From NCBI RefSeq assembly GCF_025231485.1, contig NZ_CP104003.1, forward strand, positions 2,542,001 through 2,606,000: DNA of 64,000 bases. The letters run 5' to 3'. The DNA comes from Salinirubellus salinus (GTDB lineage: Archaea; Halobacteriota; Halobacteria; Halobacteriales; Haloarculaceae). Each line of letters begins with the position of its first letter. Positions within the stretch are counted from its first letter, which is position 1. The notes under the pieces were generated by a model that was not told the DNA's origin, did not search any database, and saw only the letters and a list, made by a program, of their open reading frames with translations. Positions 45,570 to 54,273 of this stretch are shown piece by piece. Made by a program: the position numbers and the translations under genes.

Positions 45570-47564
45570 TCACTCCTGCGAGGGGGTCACGACGGCCGGC
45601 AGGCGGTCGAGCTGGGTCAGCCCCAGCCCCGCGAGCGCGAGCGTCGCGGCGCCGACCTGGACGGCGGTCATCGGGGCGTACAGGGCCACGAGCGAGAGCC
45701 CGAGGTACGCCGACCGGTGGGGGAGGCCGAGGTCGTGGCGCCCGTCGTAGCCGGTGGTCGCCGCGACGAGCGCGACGACGCCGACGAAGACGATGCCCGC
45801 GTGGAGCAGCGTCTCCGGGAACGACCAGAAGATGAGACTCCGGTTCGAGATGAACGCGAACGGGATGAAGAAGCCCGGCGCGCCGATACGCAGGGCCTGC
45901 ATCCCGGTCTGCAGGAAGTCCGCGTCCGAGATGCGTGCTCCGACGGCGACCGCCACCGCGACCGGTGGCGTGATGGCCGAGAGCATCGCGAAGTAGAACA
46001 CGAACAGGTGCGCGGTTATCTCGGGCACGCCGACCTGGATGATACCCGGCGCGACGAGGATGACCACGAGGATGTACGCGGCGGGCGTCGGCATCCCCAG
46101 TCCGAACAGGATGCTGAGGACCATCGCCATCAGGAGGACGGCGATGAGGACCCCACCCGCCAGCCCCACCATCCGGATGGAGATTTTCTGTGCCAACCCG
46201 GTCTGCGTGAGCATGCTGATGATGACACCCATCGCGGCCAGCACGCCGACGAGCGGGGCCATGTCGACCGCGCCGTCGCGGAACCCACGGAGCGTCTGGG
46301 CGGTCGTGTCGACCAGCGTCCGGACCGACGGGCCGTCGACCGCGAGGTTGCGGACGTACATCGTCCCGACCATCGTGAGCGCGGTGTAGAGCCCGGCACT
46401 CAGCGGGGTGAGCCGGAGGATCACGAGCGTGTAGACCAGCACCACCAGCGGGACGGCGAAGTGCGCGCCCCCGCGGAGGATGCTCCGGTCGAACTCGCCG
46501 GTCTTCTCGGTCGTCCAGCCGAACTTGAGGACGACGAACTGCACGGCGATACCGACGCTGAAGTAGAACAGCAGCGCCGGGAGCAGGCCGGCCTGGATGA
46601 TGCGCACGTAGGGCACCTGCAGGATGTCGGCCATGATGAACGCGGCGACGCCCATCACCGGGGGCATCATCTGCCCGCCGGAGGAGGCGACGCTCTCGAT
46701 GGCGGCGGCGAAGTCCTCGCGGACGCCCTGCCGCTTCATCATCGGGATGGTGAAACTGCCGGTCGTCGCGGTGTTGGCGGCGGCGCTCCCGGTGATGGAA
46801 CCCATCGCCATGCTGGAGATGACCGACACCTGGACGACGCCGGAGCGGAGCTTGTTGCCGAGCTCCGTCCCCACGTCGAGGATGTAGTCGAGCGCCCCGA
46901 ACGTCTTGGCCATCCCGGCGAACATGATGAAGATGGCCACCCACGTCGTCCCGACCCCGAGGATGAAGCCGTAGGTGCCGCTGAGACCGATGGCGCCGAA
47001 GCGGGCCACGTCCTGCCACGACATCCCGGTGTGGCCGAGGAAGCCGGGGAGCCACGGGCCGGCCATCGCGTAGGCGACGGCGGCGATCACGACGGAGGTG
47101 ATGGCGAAGCCGTAGGCGCGTCTGGTCGCGTCCGAGACGAGGAGGACGATGAGCGCGCCGACGACGAAGTCGACCTCGGAGTAGCCGAGGACGGGGGCGT
47201 CGAACTGGAGTCGCTGGAAGTTCAGTTCGACGTAGGTGGCGACCCCCACCGCGAGGACCGCCGAGAGCAGCGTCACGTAGCCGTCGTACGGCCCGACGAC
47301 CGACTGGATGCGGCCCGTGATGGAGCCGTCGTACTCGATGTCGCGGTCGCGGTAGGCCTCGATATCCTCCGTGCCGAAGACGTGTTTCTTCGTCTCGTAG
47401 AGGTAGAACAGGGCCACACCGGCGCCGAGGAAGACGTTCGAGTGTCGGACCCGGACGAACGGGCGGTCGAAGGCGTAGAACAGCATGTACGCGGTCAACG
47501 CGATGCCGATGACGGTGATGAGACTCGTCAGGGCGCGCTCCCGGGTGACGGTGGGGGTGTCCAT
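45570..47564 (-). CDS. TRAP transporter permease, fused DctQM type
   Basis: 664 residues with many hydrophobic segments. The N-terminal part has DctQ-like helices and the rest is a DctM-type core, e.g. GSITGSAAANTATTGSFTIPMM, the TRAP large-subunit signature, and FGLGMPTPAAYIL. This fused form is the usual partner of TAXI-type binding proteins. It would import an organic acid using the sodium or proton gradient. It is nine bases after the binding-protein stop. Confidence 0.92.
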   Translation of the reverse strand: MDTPTVTRERALTSLITVIGIALTAYMLFYAFDRPFVRVRHSNVFLGAGVALFYLYETKKHVFGTEDIEAYRDRDIEYDGSITGRIQSVVGPYDGYVTLLSAVLAVGVATYVELNFQRLQFDAPVLGYSEVDFVVGALIVLLVSDATRRAYGFAITSVVIAAVAYAMAGPWLPGFLGHTGMSWQDVARFGAIGLSGTYGFILGVGTTWVAIFIMFAGMAKTFGALDYILDVGTELGNKLRSGVVQVSVISSMAMGSITGSAAANTATTGSFTIPMMKRQGVREDFAAAIESVASSGGQMMPPVMGVAAFIMADILQVPYVRIIQAGLLPALLFYFSVGIAVQFVVLKFGWTTEKTGEFDRSILRGGAHFAVPLVVLVYTLVILRLTPLSAGLYTALTMVGTMYVRNLAVDGPSVRTLVDTTAQTLRGFRDGAVDMAPLVGVLAAMGVIISMLTQTGLAQKISIRMVGLAGGVLIAVLLMAMVLSILFGLGMPTPAAYILVVILVAPGIIQVGVPEITAHLFVFYFAMLSAITPPVAVAVAVGARISDADFLQTGMQALRIGAPGFFIPFAFISNRSLIFWSFPETLLHAGIVFVGVVALVAATTGYDGRHDLGLPHRSAYLGLSLVALYAPMTAVQVGAATLALAGLGLTQLDRLPAVVTPSQE

Positions 47565-47573
47565 CGGAGCGGG

Positions 47574-48692
47574 TTACTCCTCGCCGCGGGTGAACTCGTC
47601 CGACCAGAGTCCCTGCTCCTCGTAGAAGTCGGCGGCCGCCGGGTGGAACGGAACGCCGTCGTAGGCGTTCTTCACCCAGAACTCGCCGTCAGCGAGGTTG
47701 TTCAGGAGGCCGTGGTACTCGCCGAGCCCCTCGCGCTGTTCCCACATCGTCGAGAGGAGGTTGTAGACGGCGTCGTAGCTGAAGTCGTTCCGGACGACGA
47801 AGTTGTACGCGAGCGACGGCAACACGACCGGGTCGGGCGTGTAGGCGTAGTTCTCGAGGTCGCCGGTGTCGACCTCGGTGAGGAGGAGCCCCGGGTCCTC
47901 CTCCATCTTCGCGACCGTCTCGTCGGACCAGCCGAGCATCCGGAGGTCCGTCGTCCCCTTCATCTCCTGGAGCCAGCCGGGTTCGATGGAGAAGTTGACC
48001 AGCGTCGAGACGCCGACGTCGAGGCGGCCCTCGCTCATCGCGCTGCCCTGGCTCCCGTAGTCGATGCTGACGCGGTTGTAGTCCGCGCCGGAGTAACCGA
48101 GTGCGGTCTCGAGCATCTCCGCGGTCCCGGCCCCACGCGGGGCGGGCGAGACGCGACTCCCGGACTCGATGTCGCCCGCCGTCTCCCAGCCGTCGTTGGC
48201 GGTCGCGAAGAACCAGCCGAGGTCGTACAGGTGGAACACCTGGTTCGGCGTGAACGAGAGGTTCCCGAACGGCTCCTCGCCGGCGTTGATCTTCGCGGCG
48301 GTCCAGTTCTGGATGTACGCGATCTGGATCTCCTCGCGGTCGAGGCGGCCGATGTTGGCGTTCGTCCCCTCGCTGGGACGGGCGTCGAGGCGGACCTCCT
48401 CGCTGTTCTCGTTGACGACCGCCGCGATACCCTGACTCATCGCGTAGGCGGCCGTCGTCTCCGTCGAGGTGGTCATGACCATGTCCGTCGGGCCGGAGCC
48501 ACCGTCGCTGCTGCCAGAGTCGGCGTCGCCGCCGCCGCTCCCCCCATCGTCACCGCTCCCGTCGCCGCTCCCGTCGCCGTTCCCCCCACCCATACAGCCG
48601 GCGAGGGCCGTGACACCGGCCGCGCCAGCGGTTCCCTTCAGGAAGGTTCTGCGGTCCACGTCGCCACTACTATTTAAATAATGCCGTGTCAT
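47574..48692 (-). CDS. TAXI-family TRAP solute-binding Tat lipoprotein
   Basis: 372 residues. DRRTFLKGTAGAAGVTALAGC is a twin-arginine signal with lipobox, followed by a Gly/Ser/Asp linker. The mature part has TAXI features, e.g. YAMSQGIAAVVNENSEEVRLD, NIGRLDREEIQIAYIQN and a C-terminal WTTx-like region. It binds an organic acid outside and hands it to the fused permease. Start ATG 48692 is supported by a TATA box about 30 bases upstream on the minus strand. Confidence 0.9.
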   Translation of the reverse strand: MTRHYLNSSGDVDRRTFLKGTAGAAGVTALAGCMGGGNGDGSGDGSGDDGGSGGGDADSGSSDGGSGPTDMVMTTSTETTAAYAMSQGIAAVVNENSEEVRLDARPSEGTNANIGRLDREEIQIAYIQNWTAAKINAGEEPFGNLSFTPNQVFHLYDLGWFFATANDGWETAGDIESGSRVSPAPRGAGTAEMLETALGYSGADYNRVSIDYGSQGSAMSEGRLDVGVSTLVNFSIEPGWLQEMKGTTDLRMLGWSDETVAKMEEDPGLLLTEVDTGDLENYAYTPDPVVLPSLAYNFVVRNDFSYDAVYNLLSTMWEQREGLGEYHGLLNNLADGEFWVKNAYDGVPFHPAAADFYEEQGLWSDEFTRGEE

Positions 48693-48716
48693 ACTGATTC
48701 GGAGTTTCGGACATAC

Positions 48717-48726
48717 GCATTAATAC
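48717..48726 (-). promoter_or_regulatory. TATA box of the TRAP operon
   Basis: On the minus strand GTATTAATG centred about 30 bases before the ATG at 48692 fits a leaderless promoter. The 180-base divergent gap around it is notably AT-rich. Confidence 0.5.
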
Positions 48727-48841
48727 CTTATGATAGATGCGGAATTTTGCTGAACATTGTAACTTGTTCTCACTCATGATTTAACAGAGTACGGAAATCC
48801 GCCGGATATGCTGAGCAGGCTCCACCCGGATTGACAAGGCT

Positions 48842-48848
48842 CTTTTAC
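48842..48848 (+). promoter_or_regulatory. TATA box of acyl-CoA ligase
   Basis: CTTTTAC about 30 bases before the ATG at 48875, identical to the EF-2 box. Confidence 0.5.
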
Positions 48849-48874
48849 TTGTTGTCCATCTCGTCCCGTACCGA

Positions 48875-50425
48875 ATGACCAATCTCGTTGCCGAGGTCGC
48901 CGCGGCCGTGGACGAGTACCCCACGGAGACCGCCATCGCCTACGACGGTACTGTCACCTCCTACGAGGAGTTCTGGGACCGAGCCGGCCGGTTCGCGGCC
49001 GCCCTCGACGAACGCGGCCTCGGGCCGGACGACCGCGTCGCCATCTACCTGCCGAACCTCCCGCAGTTCGTGACGGCGTTCTACGGGACGCTCCGCGCCG
49101 GCGGCATCGTCGTCCCGATGAACCCGCAGTACAAGGCCCGCGAGATAACGCACCTCCTCTCGGACTCGGGGACGAAGGCCGTCGTCACCCTCGCCGAGAA
49201 CGCGGGCGCCGTCGAGTCGGTCGTTCCCGAGACGGACGTCGAACACGTCGTCAGCGTCGGCGAGGACGTCGAGTCGGCGACCGAGTTCGAAGCCTTCCTC
49301 GCGGACGAGACGCTCGACGTGGTCGACCGGGCCGACGACGACGTCGCCTGCCAGCCCTACACCTCGGGGACCACCGGGAAACCGAAGGGCGTCCTCCTGA
49401 GCCACCACAACCTCGCGTGGACCGGCCGGACCAACGCCGAGCTGGTCGAGGGCGGCCTCACCACCGACGATGGCCTCGTCGGCACGCTCCCGCTGTTCCA
49501 CATCTACGGGATGTCCGTCGTGATGAACGCCGCACTCGTCAACGGCGCGGCCTACTACCCCGTCACCGAGTGGGATGCCACCGAGGTGATGACGAGCATC
49601 GAGGAGCACCGCCTCACCGTGATGTACGGCGTCCCGGCGATGTTCAACGACATGATCAACCAGCCGGACGCCACCGACTACGACCTGAGCTCGCTCCGGT
49701 TCATCAACTCCGGCGGCGACTCGCTCCCCATCGAGGTACTGGAGACGTTCGAGGAGCTGTTCGACGCCGAACTCTACGAGGGGTACGGCCTCACCGAGAC
49801 CAGCCCCACGACCCACGCGAACAAGCCCGGTGCCCGCCGCAAGGGCAGCATCGGCAAGCCCCTCCCCGGCGTCGACTCGAAGGTCGTCGGCCCGAACTTC
49901 GAGCCGATGCCCCGCGTCGAGGAAGGGCCCGTCGACGAGGACGTCGACCTCGACGCGGTCGTCGGCGAGATCGTCGTCGCCGGCCCGAACGTGATGCAGG
50001 GCTACTACGGACTCCCCGAGGCCAACGCGGCCGCGTTCACCGACGAGGACGGCACCCGCTGGTTCCACACCGGCGACCTCGGCTACTGGGACGAGGACGA
50101 CTTCTTCTACGTCGTCGACCGCGACAAGCACATGATCGTCACGGGGGGCTACAACGTCTACCCCCGCGAGATAGAGGAACTCCTCTACGAGCACCCAGAC
50201 GTCGCGGAGGCCGCCGTCGTGGGTATCCCGGACGAACGCCGTAACGAGACGGTCAAGGCGTTCGTCGTCCCCGTCCCCGACGCCGACCTCTCGGGCGAGA
50301 CCATCAAGGAGTACTGTCTCGACCGCCTCGCGGCCTACAAGCACCCCCGCGAGGTCGCCATCGTGGACGAACTCCCGCGGACGACGACCGGGAAGGTGCA
50401 GAAGTACGAGCTGGAGAACGAGTAG
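48875..50425 (+). CDS. Acyl-CoA ligase (AMP-forming)
   Basis: 516 residues of the ANL superfamily. YTSGTTGKPKGVLLSHHN is the P-loop (A3), EGYGLTETSP the A5 motif, WFHTGDLGYWDED the A7 region, DRDKHMIVTGGYNVYPREIEE the A8 hinge, and TTTGKVQKYEL carries the catalytic Lys (A10). It would activate an acid (fatty, aromatic or dicarboxylic) to its CoA thioester. It is divergent from the TRAP operon and convergent with an acyl-CoA dehydrogenase, so the region looks like a catabolic cluster. Confidence 0.9.
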   Translation: MTNLVAEVAAAVDEYPTETAIAYDGTVTSYEEFWDRAGRFAAALDERGLGPDDRVAIYLPNLPQFVTAFYGTLRAGGIVVPMNPQYKAREITHLLSDSGTKAVVTLAENAGAVESVVPETDVEHVVSVGEDVESATEFEAFLADETLDVVDRADDDVACQPYTSGTTGKPKGVLLSHHNLAWTGRTNAELVEGGLTTDDGLVGTLPLFHIYGMSVVMNAALVNGAAYYPVTEWDATEVMTSIEEHRLTVMYGVPAMFNDMINQPDATDYDLSSLRFINSGGDSLPIEVLETFEELFDAELYEGYGLTETSPTTHANKPGARRKGSIGKPLPGVDSKVVGPNFEPMPRVEEGPVDEDVDLDAVVGEIVVAGPNVMQGYYGLPEANAAAFTDEDGTRWFHTGDLGYWDEDDFFYVVDRDKHMIVTGGYNVYPREIEELLYEHPDVAEAAVVGIPDERRNETVKAFVVPVPDADLSGETIKEYCLDRLAAYKHPREVAIVDELPRTTTGKVQKYELENE

Positions 50426-50560
50426 GTGGCGCGTCTCTCGTCGTCGTCGCTGATTCGGGGAGTTTCGGAGCGGAGGGAGAGCGTTCGGTCCGGTCTCGTC
50501 TGTGTACTCGCGGACCCACGGTTCCGCGCTCGGGTCGAGAGTTCGCTGCGCTCGCGTTCC

Positions 50561-50589
50561 CGCGAAACCTAGTTTCGCTCGGTTTCGCG
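50561..50589. terminator. Hairpin between convergent genes
   Basis: CGCGAAACC (50561-50569) and GGTTTCGCG (50581-50589) form a 9-base stem with an 11-base loop just beyond the stop of the acyl-CoA dehydrogenase gene. It could end its transcript or that of the ligase. The remaining gap (50426-50560) holds further weak GC palindromes only. Confidence 0.5.
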
Positions 50590-50591
50590 CC

Positions 50592-51752
50592 TTACTCGAA
50601 CGCCGCGATACCCGTCAGGTCGTGGCCGATGATGAGCGAGTGGATGTCGTGGGTCCCCTCGTACGTGTAGACCGTCTCGAGGTTCGCCATGTGGCGCATC
50701 GGCGAGTAGTCCGCGGTGATGCCGTTGCCGCCGAGCATCTCGCGGGCGATACGCGACTGGTCGCGGGCCATCCGGACGTTGTTCCGCTTGGCCATCGATA
50801 TCTGTGCGGGCTGGAGGTCGCCGCGCTCCTTCAGGTCCGTCAGCCGGTGGGCGAGCAACTGGGCGGTCGTGATCTGGGTCGCCATCTCCGCGAGCTTCTC
50901 CTGCTGGAGCTGGAACCCCGCGATGGGCTTGCCGAACTGCTCGCGGTCCTTCCCGTACTCGAGCGCCGTCTCGAAGCAGTCACGCGCGGCACCGATTGCG
51001 CCCCACGCGATGCCGAAGCGGGCCTGCGAGAGACAGGACAGCGGCCCCTTCATCCCCTCGACACCGGGCAGGACGTTCTCTTCGGGGACGTACACGTTCG
51101 AGAGTTCGATCTGCCCCGTGATGGACGCGCGGAGCGAGAGCTTCTCGTCGATCTTCGGCGTCTCCACGCCGTCGCGGTCCGTCTCCACGAGGAAGCCCTT
51201 CACCGTGTCGTCGTCCGAGCGGTCCTTCGCCCAGACGAGCGCCACGTCGGCGATGGGGGAGTTGGTGATCCACGTCTTCGTCCCGTTGAGGACGTAGCCC
51301 TCGTCCTCGGCCTCGGCGTACGTCTCCATCGAGGACGGGTTCGAGCCGTGGTTCGGTTCGGTCAGGCCGAAACAGCCGATGGCCTCGCCGCGGCCCATCG
51401 CCTCCAGCCAGCGGTCCTTCTGCGCCTCGCTCCCGTAGCTGTGGATGGGGTACATCACGAGCGAGCCCTGGACGCTCGCCATCGAGCGCAGCCCCGAGTC
51501 GCCCGCCTCGAGTTCCTGCATCAGGATGCCGTAGGCCTTCTCCGAGAGGTTCGGCAGGCCGTAGCCCTCGAGGTTGGGCGCGAAGAACCCGAGTTCACCC
51601 ATCTCGGGGATGAGGTCGGTCGGGAACGTCCCCTCGACCCAGTGGTCGGCGACGACGGGGTCGAACTTGTCCTCGACGAACTCTCGCGCGGTCTGCTGCA
51701 CCATGCGCTCCTCCCGGCCGAGGTCCGCCTCCAAGTCCACGTAGTCTAACAT
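50592..51752 (-). CDS. Acyl-CoA dehydrogenase, glutaryl-CoA-dehydrogenase-like
   Basis: 386 residues. The sequence follows glutaryl-CoA dehydrogenase closely: RSMASVQGSLVMYPI, LTEPNHGSNPSS, WITNSPIADVALVWAK, LSLRASITGQI, ARFGIAWGAIGAARDCFE, and YEGTHDIHSLIIG near the end, with the catalytic Glu in the TYEGTHD stretch. It is FAD-dependent and would oxidise, and perhaps decarboxylate, glutaryl-CoA or a close analogue. It lies convergent with the acyl-CoA ligase. I am sure of the family but not of glutaryl-CoA as the substrate. Confidence 0.87.
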   Translation of the reverse strand: MLDYVDLEADLGREERMVQQTAREFVEDKFDPVVADHWVEGTFPTDLIPEMGELGFFAPNLEGYGLPNLSEKAYGILMQELEAGDSGLRSMASVQGSLVMYPIHSYGSEAQKDRWLEAMGRGEAIGCFGLTEPNHGSNPSSMETYAEAEDEGYVLNGTKTWITNSPIADVALVWAKDRSDDDTVKGFLVETDRDGVETPKIDEKLSLRASITGQIELSNVYVPEENVLPGVEGMKGPLSCLSQARFGIAWGAIGAARDCFETALEYGKDREQFGKPIAGFQLQQEKLAEMATQITTAQLLAHRLTDLKERGDLQPAQISMAKRNNVRMARDQSRIAREMLGGNGITADYSPMRHMANLETVYTYEGTHDIHSLIIGHDLTGIAAFE

Positions 51753-51827
51753 GGCACCACCTCAGGAGTGGAGTGGTAAAAACGCTCTTACCGCGGCACG
51801 CTGTTTATCGTCTGGTTGACGTGTCGT

Positions 51828-52307
51828 TCAGACGGAGAACCCGTACAGCTCGTCGCCGACGTGGTGGAGCGACTCCACCACCTTCCCGCTGTCGCCGACC
51901 ATCTCGCTCCCGGCGACGTCCGCGCGACCCACCGCGAGCACCTTCCCGTGAGTCTCCTCGGCGATGGCGACGAGGGCACCCGGCTCGATGGAGCCGTCGG
52001 CCGCCGTGATGCCGGGGCGCATCACGTTCGCGCCGTCGCTGACGAACGAGACGGCGCCGGCGTCGACGGTGACGACGTTGCGTTCGGGCGGGAACGCGTT
52101 GGCCCCCTTCACGGTGAGGAACGGCTCGCCGTCGAAGAACACGACGAGCGGTTCGCCGTCGACCAGCACGACCCGCTGGTCGGAGTCGACGAACTCCACG
52201 TCCTCGAACGCGTCGCCGTCTATCTCGACGCCCAGCGTCTCGCGGACCGCGTCGCGGATCTCGTCGATCTCGTCGCCCCGGAGGTGGTGGCGGGACTTGA
52301 CTTCCAT
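51828..52307 (-). CDS. PUA-domain RNA-binding protein
   Basis: 159 residues. The second half is a PUA domain: VVTVDAGAVSFVSDGANVMRPGI, then ALVAIAEETHGKVLAVGRADV and GKVVESLHHVGDELYGF. The first half, with GDEIDEIRDAVRETLGV, is a small N-terminal domain as in MCT-1/Tma20-like and archaeal PUA proteins. A translation or tRNA-modification role is likely. It is divergent from a zinc-finger gene. Confidence 0.85.
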   Translation of the reverse strand: MEVKSRHHLRGDEIDEIRDAVRETLGVEIDGDAFEDVEFVDSDQRVVLVDGEPLVVFFDGEPFLTVKGANAFPPERNVVTVDAGAVSFVSDGANVMRPGITAADGSIEPGALVAIAEETHGKVLAVGRADVAGSEMVGDSGKVVESLHHVGDELYGFSV

Positions 52308-52436
52308 GCCCCGAGGTCCGACCCGGTGGTGGATAAATCGTGTGTTGGCGAGGAACTCCGCGGCGGGGGAGACTCACGGGCCAGTGAGTGCCGCGGGACA
52401 AACGCCTAAGTGGTCGGGCGCGAACGTCGAAGCGAG

Positions 52437-52742
52437 ATGTGGGGCAGCCGGGACCGGCGTCGCAGTCGGGTCACCTGTATCGCCTGCGGCGAGGACGTCC
52501 CCCGGGCGGACGCCCGCGAGTACGACAAGTACGGCGACCGCTTCGACCGCCGAGACAAGGAGTTCGAACACCTCTGCAAGGACTGCTACCGCGAGCAGAG
52601 TCACCAGCCACGCGGCGGGCTGGAGGACCTGCTCGTCGAGAGCGGCGCGGGCGAGACGGACCGGGACGGGTTCCTCGAGACGTACACCGACCTCGTCCGC
52701 GAGGAGTTCGAGACGCGGCGCTCGGAGTCACGCGAGGACTGA
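52437..52742 (+). CDS. Small zinc-finger protein, unknown
   Basis: 101 residues. A four-cysteine zinc site is formed by CIACGEDVPRADAREYDKY and CKDCYREQ, followed by an acidic helical C-terminus. It may belong to a haloarchaea-only family. It lies 94 bases before the RNB nuclease in the same direction. Confidence 0.6.
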   Translation: MWGSRDRRRSRVTCIACGEDVPRADAREYDKYGDRFDRRDKEFEHLCKDCYREQSHQPRGGLEDLLVESGAGETDRDGFLETYTDLVREEFETRRSESRED

Positions 52743-52836
52743 GGCGGTCACGGCGCGCCCCAGCCACCTCGTGGCGCACCCCGTTCGACCCTCGCCACCC
52801 GCCAACTATTCAAGTACAATCCCCGTAGCGCGTCCC

Positions 52837-54198
52837 ATGAGCGACGAGCGCGACGAACAGGCCTACGCGGGGACGGCGGAGGGGCAGGGCCCGGTCCAGA
52901 TCGATGAGGAACTGGCCCGCCACCTCGCCAACAAGCGCGAGGAGCTGTTCGAGGAGTTCGAGATACTGGACGAGTTCCCGCGGGAGGTCGTCCGCGAGGC
53001 CGAGGAGCGGACCACCGACATCGAGAGCGAGATACAGTCGGAACTGGACGAGGACTACCGCACCGACCACCGCGACCTGACGACCTGCACCATCGACCCG
53101 GCCGACGCGCAGGACTTCGACGACGCCATCTCCATCGCCAAGGAGGACGGCTACTACCGCCTCTGGGTCCACATCGCCGACGTCACCCACTACGTCCACC
53201 CCGGCAGCGCGATGTGGGAGGAGGCGGTCAAGCGCGCGAACACGGTCTACCTCCCGGCGTACACGATGCACATGCTCCCGCCGGTGCTCGCCGAGACGGT
53301 CTGTTCGCTCGTCCCGAACGAGGACCGGCTGGCCCACACCGTCGAGATGCTCGTCGACGAGGAGACGCTCTCCTACGAGGAGATAGACATCTACAAGAGC
53401 GTCATCCACTCCGACGAGCGGCTCACCTACAACCAGGCCGAGGCCCGACTCGACGAACCCGACGCGGACCTCCACGAGGAACTCGTGCTGGTCCACGAGC
53501 TCGCGGACGCGCTCCACGAACAGCGCAAGGAGGACGGCTCGCTCGTCCTCAACCCCGGCCGTGACCGCGCCCACACCATCATCGAGGAGTGCATGCTGAA
53601 GGCGAACAAGGCCGTCACGCACGAACTCCAGTGGGTCCGCGGCCTCGAGGCGATGTTCCGGGTCCACCCCCAGCCGAGTCCGCAGGAGTGGGACAAGGCT
53701 CTGCAGGAGATCCAGGAACTCGACGGCGTCTCCATCCCCGGCGAGGCGTGGGACGACCCCCGGAAGGCCGTCAACGCGACGCTGGAGCAGGCGCCCGGCC
53801 GACAACTGGACAAGATCCAGTGGGCTGTGATGAAGGTGATGCCCCGCGCGAAGTACATGAACGACCCGTTCGGCGGGCACCACGCGCTGAACTTCGAGGT
53901 GTACGGCCACTTCACCTCGCCCATCCGCCGACTCTCGGACCTCGTCAACCACTGGATCATCTACCAGGACGAGACGCCCGCCGACCACGACCTCGCGGCG
54001 CTCTGTGACCACGCGAGTTCGAAACAGAAGGACGGCGAGACGGTCGAGCGGCTCTACAAGCAGTTCCTCCAGGAGGTCGGGCTGGACCCGCACGCGGTGA
54101 ACAACCGCGGGCTGGAGGTCGTGAAGGATCCCGAAGACGAGGACGAGGAGAGCGAGGCCGAGGCCGCCGAGGAGGAGGCCGAAGCCGGGATGGACTGA
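52837..54198 (+). CDS. Stand-alone RNB-domain exoribonuclease
   Basis: 453 residues. The RNB catalytic centre is complete: CTIDPADAQDFDDAISI with the Asp cluster, WVHIADVTHYV, NPGRDRAHTIIEECMLKANKAV, and FTSPIRRLSDLVNHW with the conserved Arg. It lacks the cold-shock and S1 domains of bacterial RNase R, so it is a single-domain 3'-5' exonuclease with a helical N-terminus and an acidic tail. The frame is open far upstream, but the ATG at 52837 has a TATA-like CTATTCAA about 30 bases before it. Confidence 0.9.
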   Translation: MSDERDEQAYAGTAEGQGPVQIDEELARHLANKREELFEEFEILDEFPREVVREAEERTTDIESEIQSELDEDYRTDHRDLTTCTIDPADAQDFDDAISIAKEDGYYRLWVHIADVTHYVHPGSAMWEEAVKRANTVYLPAYTMHMLPPVLAETVCSLVPNEDRLAHTVEMLVDEETLSYEEIDIYKSVIHSDERLTYNQAEARLDEPDADLHEELVLVHELADALHEQRKEDGSLVLNPGRDRAHTIIEECMLKANKAVTHELQWVRGLEAMFRVHPQPSPQEWDKALQEIQELDGVSIPGEAWDDPRKAVNATLEQAPGRQLDKIQWAVMKVMPRAKYMNDPFGGHHALNFEVYGHFTSPIRRLSDLVNHWIIYQDETPADHDLAALCDHASSKQKDGETVERLYKQFLQEVGLDPHAVNNRGLEVVKDPEDEDEESEAEAAEEEAEAGMD

Positions 54199-54273
54199 GC
54201 CGGCGGCCGGCCGCCGTTCGCCCCCCGCGACACGAACCCTTTTGCGCGCTGACCACCTATTCTAGTCAAGCGA

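Noticed and set aside
48657-48680. TATTTAAATA inside the TAXI gene as promoter for a later GTG start at 48659
   Set aside because: The box is only about 16 bases from that GTG, too close, whereas the upstream box at 48717-48726 has proper spacing for ATG 48692.
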